Part shown: piece after piece, positions 7,813 through 17,343 of the stretch
How the letters are laid out: every line of letters begins with the position of its first letter
Numbering within the stretch: position 1 is the stretch's first letter
Translations under genes and position numbers: made by a program
The notes under the pieces: model-generated
Seen by the model: only the letters and a program-made list of their open reading frames with translations
Told to the model about the DNA's origin: nothing
The model's database searches: none
DNA from: Lachnospiraceae bacterium G41
Lineage (GTDB): Bacteria > Bacillota > Clostridia > Lachnospirales > Lachnospiraceae
Assembly (NCBI GenBank): GCA_900100245.1
Contig: FNEU01000001.1
Coordinates: forward strand, 434,001 to 498,000
Length of the DNA: 64,000 bases
Reading direction: 5' to 3'

Positions 7813-9213
7813 ATGAGTACTTTTATGAATGAAGATTTTTTACTTACAAACGATGTTGCAAAAAAGCTTTTCAATGACTATGCAAAGAATCAGCCGATAA
7901 TCGACTACCACTGTCATATCGAAGCAAAAGAAATAGCGGAAAACAAGGAGTTTAAAAATATCACCGAACTCTGGCTCGGCGGCGATCATTACAAATGGAG
8001 ATTCATGCGTGCCCAGGGTGTGGATGAATATTACATAACAGGCGAAGCAACAGATAAAGAAAAGTTTCTTAAATGGATAGAGGTGCTCTCCACCGCCATC
8101 GGCAATCCTTTGTATCACTGGAGCCACATGGAACTTAAAAGATACTTCGGTTTCGAAGGTCATGTGACAAAAGACTCAGGCGAGGAACTCTGGAATAAAT
8201 GCAACGAAGTAATTACATCGGGTAAGTTCAAAGCAAAAGACATCATAAAAATGTCCAATGTCGAAACGCTCTGCACTACCGACGATCCCGCGGATTCGCT
8301 TAAATATCATGCAATCATAAAAGAAGATGCCTCATTCACCTGCAAGGTTCTGCCCGCTTTCAGACCGGACAATGCCATGAATGTCGAAAAAGAAGGCTAT
8401 ATCGATTATATTAAAAAGCTTGAGAAAGCCTCCGGCACAGCCATTAACTCATTCGATGAGTTAATAACCGCTTTAAAAAACAGAATAGAATTCTTTAACG
8501 AAAGAGGCTGCCGTCTCGCGGATCACGGTTTATGGTGCATTCCTTTCTCCGATGCAAACGAAGAAAAAGCAGACGAAATATTCAAAAAAAGATTAAACGG
8601 CGAAATTCCCAATCCCTTGGAATGCGATGTTTTCCAAAAAACCTTTTTGGTAAAACTTCATGAAGAATATGCGTGCCTTAACTGGGTGAGCCAGCTTCAC
8701 TACGGTTGCAGACGAGACAACAATACCGATATGTTCAAGAAAATCGGTCCCAATACAGGTTTTGATGCCATATCAAGAATTGCATGCGAAGATGCGCTTG
8801 CGGGATTTCTGGATAATTTAAATTCCGGAAACGCACTTGGAAAGATAATTGTTTATTCGCTCAATCCCAACGCCAACGAAGCTATAGACACCATATGTGC
8901 ATGCTTCCAGGACGGCAGGAGCGTCAACAAAATCCAGCACGGCAGCGCATGGTGGTTTAACGATCACAAACTCGGCATGGAAAACCATCTTAAATCCCTG
9001 GCAAGCAACGGCAATCTCGCAGGATTTGTCGGAATGCTGACGGACTCAAGAAGCTTTGTATCCTACACAAGACACGAATACTTCAGAAGAATTCTCTGTA
9101 ACTATATCGGAACGCTTGTCGCAAACGGAGAATTCCCCGAAGATTACGATATACTCGGCAAGATAGTCGAAGATATTTCCTACAGAAACGCAAAGAATTA
9201 TTTCGGATTCTGA
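7813..9213 (+). CDS. uxaC: Glucuronate (uronate) isomerase
   Basis: This 466-residue enzyme converts D-glucuronate to fructuronate and D-galacturonate to tagaturonate, the first step of uronate breakdown in the cytosol. The metal-binding DYHCHI motif (His33, His35) and the full family length are present, as are the conserved C-terminal blocks around GFVGMLTDSRSF and the RHEYFRRILCN segment. AGAGG precedes the ATG. It follows yesL by 42 bp. With uxuA at the window edge it supplies two enzymes of the pathway; the reductase (uxuB/uxaB) is not in the window. Confidence 0.95.
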   Translation: MSTFMNEDFLLTNDVAKKLFNDYAKNQPIIDYHCHIEAKEIAENKEFKNITELWLGGDHYKWRFMRAQGVDEYYITGEATDKEKFLKWIEVLSTAIGNPLYHWSHMELKRYFGFEGHVTKDSGEELWNKCNEVITSGKFKAKDIIKMSNVETLCTTDDPADSLKYHAIIKEDASFTCKVLPAFRPDNAMNVEKEGYIDYIKKLEKASGTAINSFDELITALKNRIEFFNERGCRLADHGLWCIPFSDANEEKADEIFKKRLNGEIPNPLECDVFQKTFLVKLHEEYACLNWVSQLHYGCRRDNNTDMFKKIGPNTGFDAISRIACEDALAGFLDNLNSGNALGKIIVYSLNPNANEAIDTICACFQDGRSVNKIQHGSAWWFNDHKLGMENHLKSLASNGNLAGFVGMLTDSRSFVSYTRHEYFRRILCNYIGTLVANGEFPEDYDILGKIVEDISYRNAKNYFGF

Positions 9214-9282
9214 TTAAACAGATTTTCGCTTTCTGATTAAAACAGATAAACTTTTCAAAGAAGAAAGAGAATATTAAACTTA

Positions 9283-9969
9283 ATGAAAGATACAAACCCC
9301 GTCAGAAAAGAAAAATTCGAACATTTAAAAAATGCCTCTTCGCTTCCCTTCGGGAAACGAATGAGGTATTATTTTGATTTTTTTAAATTTCCTCTCCTCG
9401 GTATTCTTATCGTCGGAATTCTTGTATTTTTCTTCGTAAAAGAAGTAATCTTCGCTCCCGATGTGATTTTAAACGGTTATATTGTAAACAGAACCGAAAT
9501 CCCTTCGATAACCGATGAAGAATTCATTACTTCATTCCCCGAATATCAAAACATAGATACCAAAAAACACAGGGTATATTTCTCATCAGAATTATTCTTA
9601 AATGATTCGGATATTGAATCTACCGCAAAGCTTATAGCAACAGCTTCCGCAGGTGATATCAATTTCCTTATCTGCAACGAAGAAACTTTTGCGCGCCTTG
9701 GCAAGATGGGTCTTCTTTCAGATATAAACAATTACCCCGGCCTTCAAAGCAAATATAACGACAGGCTTATTGTCTACGACCATACAAAAAACGACACCTC
9801 CGAAGACGATTCGCTGGGCATAAAACCCTACGGAATCGATGTCTCCGAAAGTGTCGTATTAAAGTCATTTAGCGCATTCAAAGAAGATGAAAACGTTTAT
9901 CTTTGTATCGGTATCAATTCTGACTTAAACGATACTGTTTTCGCTTTTATTGAATGGATTGCGCGATAA
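9283..9969 (+). CDS. Hypothetical single-span membrane protein
   Basis: A 228-residue protein with a basic N-terminus, one membrane span at about residues 36-58 and an extracellular-facing remainder. I recognise no family. The ribosome-binding site is weak (AAAGAG, far from the ATG). It lies 69 bp after uxaC on the same strand and may be co-transcribed. Its stop abuts the stop of the next, convergent gene with no gap and no terminator in sight. Confidence 0.65.
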   Translation: MKDTNPVRKEKFEHLKNASSLPFGKRMRYYFDFFKFPLLGILIVGILVFFFVKEVIFAPDVILNGYIVNRTEIPSITDEEFITSFPEYQNIDTKKHRVYFSSELFLNDSDIESTAKLIATASAGDINFLICNEETFARLGKMGLLSDINNYPGLQSKYNDRLIVYDHTKNDTSEDDSLGIKPYGIDVSESVVLKSFSAFKEDENVYLCIGINSDLNDTVFAFIEWIAR

Positions 9970-11511
9970 TTATTCTTCGCTTTCTTCCTCTTCTTCCAAA
10001 GCAGCCTGATTTGCATATTCTATAGCTTCCTGAGAAATATTTTCTTCGGGAGTGTAATTCTCAAGGTTGGAAGTTACAACATTGTTTGAAAGTGAATCCA
10101 GATCCGAAAAACCGTTGTAATAAACGATAACCTGATTGCCGAGGATTCCCCAAAGTGATGTCTGATATACATCAAATTTGTGTGAATCAGAAGCCCAGGG
10201 CTTTTCATAATTGTTCAGATCATAAATGAAGTTTCCGTCTGAATCTACATACATATTTTCCCATGAAACATAGTTATAGAAATCGCATTCACATGTAACA
10301 TCTTTTTTCTTATGATCCTTAACTTCTTTTGTATAATGCATTCTGTAAACAAGGCATACCTTATTCTTGAAATCCCAAGTCGTTAAGTCTTTTGCCGTAA
10401 GGAAATATGTTCCGATATATTCAACATCCAAAACAGCTTCGCTGTCGAGTGCGGTATTAATTGAATTGGACTGCATAGTATCGGAAGCCTGTTTCTTCAT
10501 CTTTTCCAGCTCTTCTTCGGGAATCATGGAAGCGCTTGAAATATATTCGCCCAAACCTTCAACAACAAATGATTTGCTTTCCGAAGTAGGTGCTTTTCCG
10601 TAGGCCTGAATATATGCTTCGATTCCATAAGGTGTGGTTGCAGTCATAACAATCTCTTCACCGTTTGAAAGATTTGTCATTCTGTCAAGTGTATAATACA
10701 AACCGTTATTGGGCATATTATTTACAACAGCCTGACCTGCGGGAGAAATACCCGTGAAATCAATTGTAATTCCGTCAAAAGGATCAAAGTAAGCTACAGG
10801 TTCAAGATCTTCAACAGTAAACTCAATATCGGAATAATTTAATTTTACGCCGAGAGAAGAACATGTTTCAGCTACTTCTTCCTCACTCATTCCACCAAAA
10901 GTCCAAGTGTATGTAATTACATCATTGTTTGAAAGGCGGGTGCATTCCGAAAGTTCTCCCATAGGATTAAATCCTGCCACGAATAACTTGGCAGCATCTG
11001 CATCATTGTTAATATCAATACCCGATAAAGCAATTAAGAACTGTGTTCCGGAATCAGCATTGTTGTATTCTCTTTTAAATTTGCTTGTAAATTTGAACTT
11101 ATCTGCATTGTCTTCCATAAACGTAGTCGAATCAAATACATATGCGGCTGTACCGTATCCGTCATATCCCTGCGTATCGAGAGATATATACTGGTTCATA
11201 TCGATAGTGGGTTTGTGCAAAGCGATTGCGACAATAATAACCACAACGACAATAACTACAAGAAGTAACAAAGCTAAAGCTGCCAAAGCAATTCCGATGA
11301 CGACAAAGAGTTTTGTTTTCTTTTTCTTGGCCGGCTTGGGTTCTTCAGCTTTTTTCTCTTCTGCAGGTTTTTCTTCTGCAGGCTTCTCTTCTACAGTTGC
11401 TTTTTCTTCAACTGCTTCTGCAGTTTCTTCAACAGCCTGTTCTGCCTCGTTTGCGGCAGTTTCCTCGACTACCTGCTCTTCTTCATTTTGAATAATTGTG
11501 TTTTCGTCCAT
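9970..11511 (-). CDS. Membrane protein with acidic repeat tail and extracytoplasmic domain
   Basis: A 513-residue protein. Residues 1-65 are Glu/Ala/Lys repeats (EEVVEETAANEAEQAVEETA style, then PAEEKPAEEKK), followed by a basic patch, one membrane span at about 69-100, and about 400 residues outside. No catalytic motif is recognised. The outer part is acidic and ends in an all-Glu tail. The ATG at 11511 is chosen because GAGGAG precedes it. A near-consensus promoter lies at 11563-11591. Function unknown; a surface or envelope protein is the most that can be said. Confidence 0.7.
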   Translation of the reverse strand: MDENTIIQNEEEQVVEETAANEAEQAVEETAEAVEEKATVEEKPAEEKPAEEKKAEEPKPAKKKKTKLFVVIGIALAALALLLLVVIVVVVIIVAIALHKPTIDMNQYISLDTQGYDGYGTAAYVFDSTTFMEDNADKFKFTSKFKREYNNADSGTQFLIALSGIDINNDADAAKLFVAGFNPMGELSECTRLSNNDVITYTWTFGGMSEEEVAETCSSLGVKLNYSDIEFTVEDLEPVAYFDPFDGITIDFTGISPAGQAVVNNMPNNGLYYTLDRMTNLSNGEEIVMTATTPYGIEAYIQAYGKAPTSESKSFVVEGLGEYISSASMIPEEELEKMKKQASDTMQSNSINTALDSEAVLDVEYIGTYFLTAKDLTTWDFKNKVCLVYRMHYTKEVKDHKKKDVTCECDFYNYVSWENMYVDSDGNFIYDLNNYEKPWASDSHKFDVYQTSLWGILGNQVIVYYNGFSDLDSLSNNVVTSNLENYTPEENISQEAIEYANQAALEEEEESEE

Positions 11512-11562
11512 AATACTCCTCATTCCTAACGTATTATTATTTAAATATATCCAATAAATTTG

Positions 11563-11591
11563 ATTATATTTATTTACTTAACTATATGCAA
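11563..11591 (-). promoter_or_regulatory. Sigma-A-type promoter for the acidic membrane protein gene
   Basis: TTGCAT (11586-11591) and TATAAT (11563-11568) on the minus strand are separated by exactly 17 bases, 52 bases before the start codon at 11511. Confidence 0.7.
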
Positions 11592-11610
11592 TCTTTTTCT
11601 TGCTAATTCT

Positions 11611-12219
11611 CTATCCTAAATATGACATATCATTTATATGCCTTACGCAGTGTTTTCCGTCATCAAATATAAGCATTTTAGATACTCCGCCTGCCGGACC
11701 GTGTATATTCACATCATAAAAGGATTCAAGCGGAAGTCCGATAAACATTGCATTCCAAATGCTTAAAAGATCTCCGTGCGAAACGATCACGATAGTTTCT
11801 TTATCGCTCGCCATTATTTCCTCATAAAAGGGTTTAAGGCGGTTCCATGCATCACGTCTGCTCTCTCCGTCTGAGAAAAGTCTGTCATCTACAGTCTTCT
11901 CATCGCATTCAATATTTTCCCTAAGCCATTGCACGGATTTTCCGCAGCACTTTCCTAAGTTTCTTTCTCTTAATTCATTTCTTAAGATTATCTCAACGCC
12001 CTGATATTTTGCTATCTCGTCTGCAGTCTGCTTTGCACGCTTTAGGTCAGAAGAATACATAATTACTTCTTTTCCCGAAAGCTCATCTTTTAAATTCTGT
12101 CCGATTTTATCTGCCTGCTTTTTTCCAAGTTCCGTCAGGTCCCAATCGGTCCATGAACCAACCATACCATTCGTATGGTGAACCGATTGTGTATGTTGTA
12201 CTGTAATAATAGTCTTCAT
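11611..12219 (-). CDS. Histidine phosphatase superfamily protein with QHT in place of RHG
   Basis: A 202-residue member of the phosphoglycerate-mutase-like phosphatases. The catalytic His9 is present, but the usual Arg-His-Gly motif reads Gln-His-Thr (VQHTQS); the other core blocks are normal: LTELGKKQA, the SDLKRAKQTA segment and VSHGD. A subgroup with QHC/QHT is known among database homologues, so it is probably active, though the substrate is unknown. It is cytosolic. A small run of hypothetical genes lies upstream on the same strand. Confidence 0.85.
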   Translation of the reverse strand: MKTIITVQHTQSVHHTNGMVGSWTDWDLTELGKKQADKIGQNLKDELSGKEVIMYSSDLKRAKQTADEIAKYQGVEIILRNELRERNLGKCCGKSVQWLRENIECDEKTVDDRLFSDGESRRDAWNRLKPFYEEIMASDKETIVIVSHGDLLSIWNAMFIGLPLESFYDVNIHGPAGGVSKMLIFDDGKHCVRHINDMSYLG

Positions 12220-12263
12220 TGTCTTTCTCCGGTATTTTACGCTAGTCCATTAATCCCTTCCAA

Positions 12264-12539
12264 TCATACAGGCTCATAAAAGAATGCCGCAATCTTCGGA
12301 TGTCTGTCGACATATCCTTTGAAAAATTTGTTGAAAATTTTTGTGGAAACAATGAATTTTCTGAAGTGCCTCGATGCTCCCGCAAGGAACATAAAACTAA
12401 TCACAAAAAACGGAACCTGCGGAATAACCGGTAATATAAGACCGATTACAGCAAGCCTGAAGAAAAGCCAGAAAAGATATAAAAATAACAGCTTTTTTAA
12501 TATATTAAGTACTTCCTTTAAAAATTTCTCGAATGTCAT
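12264..12539 (-). CDS. YbaN-like small membrane protein (DUF454)
   Basis: A 91-residue protein with two close membrane segments and the DUF454 pattern GLILPVIPQVPFF, then a basic ASRHFRKF stretch and a conserved C-terminal block (YVDRHPKIAAFF). Its function in the family is unknown. It follows the lipoprotein gene by only 3 bp, so the two are co-transcribed. Confidence 0.7.
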   Translation of the reverse strand: MTFEKFLKEVLNILKKLLFLYLFWLFFRLAVIGLILPVIPQVPFFVISFMFLAGASRHFRKFIVSTKIFNKFFKGYVDRHPKIAAFFYEPV

Positions 12540-12542
12540 AAT

Positions 12543-12974
12543 TTACTTCCAATAATCATATCCTAAATCATCAATATATCCCGGGATATTTACAGTCTGA
12601 CCATAGGTGTCCTCAGCCCTTAGAAACATCGGCTGCTCCATAAATCCCCCTTCATAAACCGTTACAAGAAAATCATTGTTGGGATCTGCAACCAGTGTGC
12701 ATACATGGTTGTTGGTATCGCCCGAATTATCATAAATATATCCTACGCAACGGTCTATATCATTTTTCCCAATTTTTGTTTTCAGAGTTCCATACGGAAC
12801 ATAACATCTGCCATTATAATTTATAGCCATATACCCGTCCTGATTATTTCTCGGGTTACTGACCTTAAATTGGATAAATTTCATCGGATTATTCGGAAGT
12901 ACCGTCATAGGACGACCCGCGCAGCCCGACAAAATAAGCATTAAAAGTGCTATAACTATAAGTCTCTTTTTCAT
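12543..12974 (-). CDS. Small hypothetical lipoprotein
   Basis: A 143-residue protein with a clear lipoprotein signal (basic start, hydrophobic core, LSGC lipobox at Cys18). The mature part has no family I recognise; it is rich in Asn, Gly and Tyr and looks like a small beta fold. The ribosome-binding site is weak. It sits between another lipoprotein gene and the DUF454 gene on the same strand. Confidence 0.75.
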   Translation of the reverse strand: MKKRLIVIALLMLILSGCAGRPMTVLPNNPMKFIQFKVSNPRNNQDGYMAINYNGRCYVPYGTLKTKIGKNDIDRCVGYIYDNSGDTNNHVCTLVADPNNDFLVTVYEGGFMEQPMFLRAEDTYGQTVNIPGYIDDLGYDYWK

Positions 12975-13025
12975 TTTGTATCCATTTACAAAAATGCCTC
13001 ACAGCCTTTTTTATTATATTCAAAT

Positions 13026-13973
13026 TTATACCGGATTGGGGATAGATAATGTTGTCCCCGGTATATCTACAGACTTAATGAAAGTTTCTACGCTATCAAG
13101 ACTGTGTGTGTCTTTATAATAAATGACTTCTTCCCTAATTATTTCGGCTTTCTGACATTCTCCTTCTTCACCGTAATCTCCGATTTTTTTCAAATATGGA
13201 CGATAGCAAATATAAACTATCGCATCATCACGATCTTCAACCTCACGAAGCAAAAGATATTCCTCAAAATAATTCGAATAACAGAAATCTTCTTCCGACA
13301 TTACATTTTCTACAGTCAGTTCTCCCAAATAATGAGGTCCCACATAATAATTTCCGTCTATCGTATCCGCTATCATAAATTCATTTCGGTAAAAACAAAT
13401 TCTTCCTGCTCCGAAATCGCCGGAAACTTTATAACCGTATTCAACGTAATTTTCTGTCTCGCCGTAATATGTAATATCCAGCTCATAACTGTTTTCCTGA
13501 TAACCATCCAGCCATTCCCGGGCTAATTTATTAAAATCCTCGTCTGACATTTTTTGATTGACATCATAATCAGGTCGATTGCCTCCCGGGTTAAGCAAAA
13601 GCGGCTCAAACCTTTCGAATTCTACCAAAGGTGTACCAAAATCATCATAGGCATCTTCATGAAAATCCTGCACAAAATAGGAGGTTTCATAATGATGCGT
13701 GGCCAGATATATTACATCCTCATCCGAAAGTTTAAGCAAATCCTTCTCAGAGGAAAAACTGAATTCTTTTAACGGTTCTTCTTCTGCCTCATCGTCTGAA
13801 ACAAGCGGCTCAGAAATGTCCGGATTGCCTGCATTATTGTTCTTACCGTCATTTTCGGTAAATTGCGGATCATCCGCAATCCGCGTTTCTTCCTGCCCGG
13901 TAAAAGAACATCCGACAAATGCAAATAAAACTATAGAAATGATAATTATCTGAAACTTTTTAAATCTATTCAT
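13026..13973 (-). CDS. Hypothetical lipoprotein
   Basis: A 315-residue secreted lipoprotein: hydrophobic signal with a VGC lipobox at Cys22, then an acidic low-complexity linker up to about residue 75, then a globular acidic domain. No catalytic motif or family is recognised. GGAGG precedes the ATG. It is 51 bp upstream of the small lipoprotein and 24 bp downstream of the esterase gene, suggesting one transcript. Confidence 0.75.
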   Translation of the reverse strand: MNRFKKFQIIIISIVLFAFVGCSFTGQEETRIADDPQFTENDGKNNNAGNPDISEPLVSDDEAEEEPLKEFSFSSEKDLLKLSDEDVIYLATHHYETSYFVQDFHEDAYDDFGTPLVEFERFEPLLLNPGGNRPDYDVNQKMSDEDFNKLAREWLDGYQENSYELDITYYGETENYVEYGYKVSGDFGAGRICFYRNEFMIADTIDGNYYVGPHYLGELTVENVMSEEDFCYSNYFEEYLLLREVEDRDDAIVYICYRPYLKKIGDYGEEGECQKAEIIREEVIYYKDTHSLDSVETFIKSVDIPGTTLSIPNPV

Positions 13974-13997
13974 CCGGCCTCCAATACTCTGGTCTTT

Positions 13998-14864
13998 TTA
14001 TCTTTTCAGTTCATTTGCCAACCATCCTGTCACACCGTTTGGAAGGCTTTCGTCCATGGGTGTTCCGTCATCGAATTTCACATTCATCTGAATTTCATTC
14101 ATAAGACAGTGCTGTCCCATTTCTACTCCGAAGTTAATCGATGCAACTCCCTTATCCCCGTTATATGTCCATTCGGGCGTGAAAATGAAGCTTCTTTTCA
14201 TGTTTTTAATTCTTTCAAGTCTCGGATAAATCCACTCATAAAACGGTGTAAATTCATCATGCTTGCAGATAGCAAGGAATAATGTTACTCCGTTTTTATC
14301 ATAATCATCCAGTACTTCATCCTCAGGTATTTCACAGGATCCGACAGGGATGATAATATCAAACTTTTCCGGATGATGTTTTGAAATCGTAAAAGTAAAT
14401 CTGCCTCCGCTCGAATTGCCGAAAGCAATTCTTTTACTAATGCCGGACGTATGCTTCTTAATAAATTCGTCAATTAAGGAAATTACGGGCTCAACATATT
14501 CTACTTCCCATGCGCCCTGTACTCTACCGTTCTCATCACGGTATTCGTTTGCCATAGGCATTAAAATATAAGCTCCGCCAAGATCTTTCTGATAATCATC
14601 GGATGCATACATCTCAGAGCCCGAATAATTTATGCAAAGCTCACCTTCCAGAGCATTGCTTGTTCCGTGAAAAAATATAAGCAACGGATAATCGTCTCTT
14701 TTAGGATATCCGTTCTCAGTGGGATCAAAGTAGTAATACTTTAATCCAAATGCTTCGTCTTTTTTAAATCTGTTAAAATACTTCCCTGTAGGATAAGTAG
14801 GATCGTATGATACGAATGCCCCTTCGGGAATCTCGTTAATCCAGGGCGGTGTCGGTCTTTCCAT
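13998..14864 (-). CDS. Alpha/beta-hydrolase (esterase-like)
   Basis: A 288-residue cytosolic hydrolase of the prolyl-oligopeptidase/esterase type. The oxyanion strand reads PLLIFFHGTSNA and the nucleophile elbow is GNSSG, followed by the Asp region (LAICKHDEFTPFYEW) and a C-terminal His (GQHCLMNE). There is no signal peptide. The substrate cannot be told from sequence; carbohydrate esters are plausible given the neighbourhood of glycan genes. GGAG precedes the ATG. Confidence 0.75.
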   Translation of the reverse strand: MERPTPPWINEIPEGAFVSYDPTYPTGKYFNRFKKDEAFGLKYYYFDPTENGYPKRDDYPLLIFFHGTSNALEGELCINYSGSEMYASDDYQKDLGGAYILMPMANEYRDENGRVQGAWEVEYVEPVISLIDEFIKKHTSGISKRIAFGNSSGGRFTFTISKHHPEKFDIIIPVGSCEIPEDEVLDDYDKNGVTLFLAICKHDEFTPFYEWIYPRLERIKNMKRSFIFTPEWTYNGDKGVASINFGVEMGQHCLMNEIQMNVKFDDGTPMDESLPNGVTGWLANELKR

Positions 14865-14881
14865 ATGATGTCTCCAATCTT

Positions 14882-15457
14882 TTATACTCCGTATAATTCT
14901 TTTCTTCTTTTCTTGCTTTTAAATACTCCGTAAACAATTCTCATAAAAAGGCACCATGCAAGTATTACGCCGCCTGTAACGAAGTCAAAAGCTACAGGAT
15001 ACAGGAATAAAATATCCTTTCTGATTGAAGGGAATATAAGCAGTACAATACCTACTGCAACAAAAGATAATCCCTGTACTAAAGTCGCGATGTAATGTAC
15101 CAAAAGTACCTGCGATAATACTTTATCCGTTTCTGCTTTTGGTCCGGGACTTTGAATGCATGCTCTTACGATAAGAATGATGTAGAGTATTGATGTTACC
15201 GTGATGATGACCGAATCAAATGAAAACGGAATCAAATAAACTAATATTGTTTTAAACGTCTGTAAAAAGAACGAGCTTACTACAAAAGCCGGATCTACAA
15301 CCATTTTGTAAATCCAAACATAGAAGTAAGTTATTTTCTGAATGCTTGATGCGTTTAACACAAAATTGTGTATAAAAAGCAAAGCCAGAAATATTATTAT
15401 ACATTTATTGCGGTTAAAATTTTTATCATATGTGATTTCAACATTATTCTCTTCCAT
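14882..15457 (-). CDS. Hypothetical multi-span membrane protein
   Basis: A 191-residue protein with about four to five hydrophobic segments and a short basic C-terminus. I recognise no family. A strong GGAGGG site precedes the ATG. The stop is 17 bp before the esterase start, which suggests a shared operon with it. Confidence 0.65.
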   Translation of the reverse strand: MEENNVEITYDKNFNRNKCIIIFLALLFIHNFVLNASSIQKITYFYVWIYKMVVDPAFVVSSFFLQTFKTILVYLIPFSFDSVIITVTSILYIILIVRACIQSPGPKAETDKVLSQVLLVHYIATLVQGLSFVAVGIVLLIFPSIRKDILFLYPVAFDFVTGGVILAWCLFMRIVYGVFKSKKRRKELYGV

Positions 15458-15485
15458 AATTTTACCCTCCTCTACATAAAATACA

Positions 15486-16172
15486 TTACATTGAATACGG
15501 ATTTCCCTGTGTGATGCTTAATGCATCCATCAGCGGATTCATCATATTCTTAGGATCTGATGAAGGCCTGCCGAGTATTTCAGTTAATTCATCATCGGCA
15601 ATCTTTTTCATTTTCTTCTGATCTCCCTTAAGACCGCTCTTTACGGTGTCTTTTGAAAGGAAGCAGAATTCTACAAAAGGAACATACTGATTATTTAAGT
15701 CGATTGAAAGAATTGTATCCGTGAAGCTGTTGTGCGTTTCGAATACTCCGGCATCTTCTTTGTAAATATTCTGAAGATAATAATCTTTTACGTCATTTAC
15801 GGAAAAGATAGGGCTGTAATTACCTGAAGTCATCTTCACTCTGAAAAGCTTCTGCTCTTCATCAAATTCGAAATTTCCGTCGCAAACAATCCTTGTAGGA
15901 TTAAAACTTTCAATCAGTTTTTCATTTTCATTAACAAAATCAACTGTGCCTTTTATTTCATTTAAATCCATCTTCTTAAAAGGGTTCCAGATTGAAGTAT
16001 ATTTTAACTTCTTGGACGATTTTATAAGCATTCCGTCGGGAACCTTTCTTAAAAAGTATGGCATTACTTTCTTCATACATTTGTTGCATATGAACCAGTC
16101 ATTCTTCCAGTTTGAAGGAAATTTGGCGTTTCCACCGCAGTTGAAGCAAACACCTTTTTTAGGTTCAAACAT
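15486..16172 (-). CDS. Zinc-ribbon protein of unknown function (DUF4428-like)
   Basis: A 228-residue protein. Cys9, Cys12, Cys29 and Cys32 form a zinc ribbon at the N-terminus, resembling DUF4428, followed by a globular domain of about 180 residues that may be a PH-like or SHOCT-type module (the end contains ADDELTEILG). The ATG at 16172 has TTGGAGGTGG before it; the longer ORF starts in untranslated sequence. It is probably cytosolic. It starts the run of hypothetical genes going down to 11611. Confidence 0.65.
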   Translation of the reverse strand: MFEPKKGVCFNCGGNAKFPSNWKNDWFICNKCMKKVMPYFLRKVPDGMLIKSSKKLKYTSIWNPFKKMDLNEIKGTVDFVNENEKLIESFNPTRIVCDGNFEFDEEQKLFRVKMTSGNYSPIFSVNDVKDYYLQNIYKEDAGVFETHNSFTDTILSIDLNNQYVPFVEFCFLSKDTVKSGLKGDQKKMKKIADDELTEILGRPSSDPKNMMNPLMDALSITQGNPYSM

Positions 16173-16245
16173 AATTCCACCTCCAATAATTAAAGTTATA
16201 TATATTATACCATCCCTTGCGTACCTATGCATATTTAAAAATCAT

Positions 16246-16272
16246 AAAAAAGGCTGCGTTAATTACGCAGCC
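16246..16272 (-). terminator. Intrinsic terminator of rfbB
   Basis: GGCTGCGT and ACGCAGCC form a perfect 8-bp stem with a 5-base loop; on the minus strand it is followed by six T. It lies 21 bases after the rfbB stop. Confidence 0.85.
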
Positions 16273-16293
16273 CTTCATCATAAAAGAATTAAG

Positions 16294-17313
16294 TTATCTG
16301 TTTGCATACATTTTCTCGTAATAGTTCTGATATTCGCCCGATACAATAGGCTCCCACCAGCTTTCGTTGTCAAGATACCATTTGATGGTCTTCTTTATGC
16401 CGTCTGCAAACATTGTCTCGGGAAGCCATCCGAGTTCATCATGAATCTTGGTGGGGTCGATTGCATAACGCATATCGTGGCCCTTTCTGTCTGTTACATA
16501 TGTGATGAGGCTCTCGGGCTTACCAAGTTCCTTGCAGATAAGCTTTACGATATCGATATTTCTCATTTCGTTATGACCGCCGATATTGTAAACTTCTCCA
16601 ACTCTTCCCTTGTGAATTACGAGGTCGATTGCCTTGCAGTGATCTTCAACATAAAGCCAGTCTCTTACATTAAGACCTTCACCGTATACAGGGAGGGGCT
16701 TGTCATGAAGTGCATTGATAATCATTAAAGGAATGAGTTTCTCAGGGAAATGATAGGGTCCGTAGTTATTCGAGCAGCGGCTGATACTTACAGGAAGTCC
16801 GTATGTTCTGTGGTAAGCGAGTACCAAAAGGTCTGCGCCTGCCTTAGATGATGAGTAGGGACTTGATGTATGAATAGGAGTAGTCTCCGTAAAGAACATA
16901 TCAGGTCTGTCGAGAGGAAGGTCTCCGTATACTTCGTCTGTAGATACCTGATGATATCTCTTGATGCCGTATTTGCGGCAGGCATCCATCAAAACGGAAG
17001 TACCGATAATATTTGTATCAAGGAAAACCTGAGGATTTTCAATAGAACGGTCAACATGAGACTCTGCAGCGAAGTTTACAACCATGTCAGGATGTTCTTC
17101 TTCAAAAAGCTTTTCAACTGCTGCCCTGTCGGTAATGCTTTCCTTTACGAATCTGAAGTTGGGATTATCCATTACAGGTTCGAGAGTGGAAAGATTTCCT
17201 GCGTATGTAAGACAATCCAGACAGATAATTCTGTAGTCCGGATATTTATTAAGCATATGGAAGATAAAGTTGCTTCCGATAAAGCCTGCGCCACCTGTTA
17301 CTATAATCGTCAT
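16294..17313 (-). CDS. rfbB: dTDP-glucose 4,6-dehydratase
   Basis: A 339-residue short-chain dehydrogenase that makes dTDP-4-keto-6-deoxyglucose, precursor of rhamnose and other deoxysugars in cell-surface glycans. The NAD site TGGAGFIG is at residues 6-13, the Thr-Asp-Glu triad at 125-127 and the YSSSK motif gives Tyr153 and Lys157. AAAGGAG precedes the ATG. It stands alone, without rfbA, rfbC or rfbD, between its own promoter region and a terminator, so it is a single-gene transcript. Confidence 0.95.
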   Translation of the reverse strand: MTIIVTGGAGFIGSNFIFHMLNKYPDYRIICLDCLTYAGNLSTLEPVMDNPNFRFVKESITDRAAVEKLFEEEHPDMVVNFAAESHVDRSIENPQVFLDTNIIGTSVLMDACRKYGIKRYHQVSTDEVYGDLPLDRPDMFFTETTPIHTSSPYSSSKAGADLLVLAYHRTYGLPVSISRCSNNYGPYHFPEKLIPLMIINALHDKPLPVYGEGLNVRDWLYVEDHCKAIDLVIHKGRVGEVYNIGGHNEMRNIDIVKLICKELGKPESLITYVTDRKGHDMRYAIDPTKIHDELGWLPETMFADGIKKTIKWYLDNESWWEPIVSGEYQNYYEKMYANR

Positions 17314-17343
17314 TTATGACTCCTTTCCCGCCTAAGCGAAAAC

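Noticed and set aside
13104-13526. A 140-residue plus-strand frame within the lipoprotein gene
   Set aside because: It is antisense to a lipoprotein with a good signal and start site, and its Phe/Ile-rich composition is typical of such shadows.
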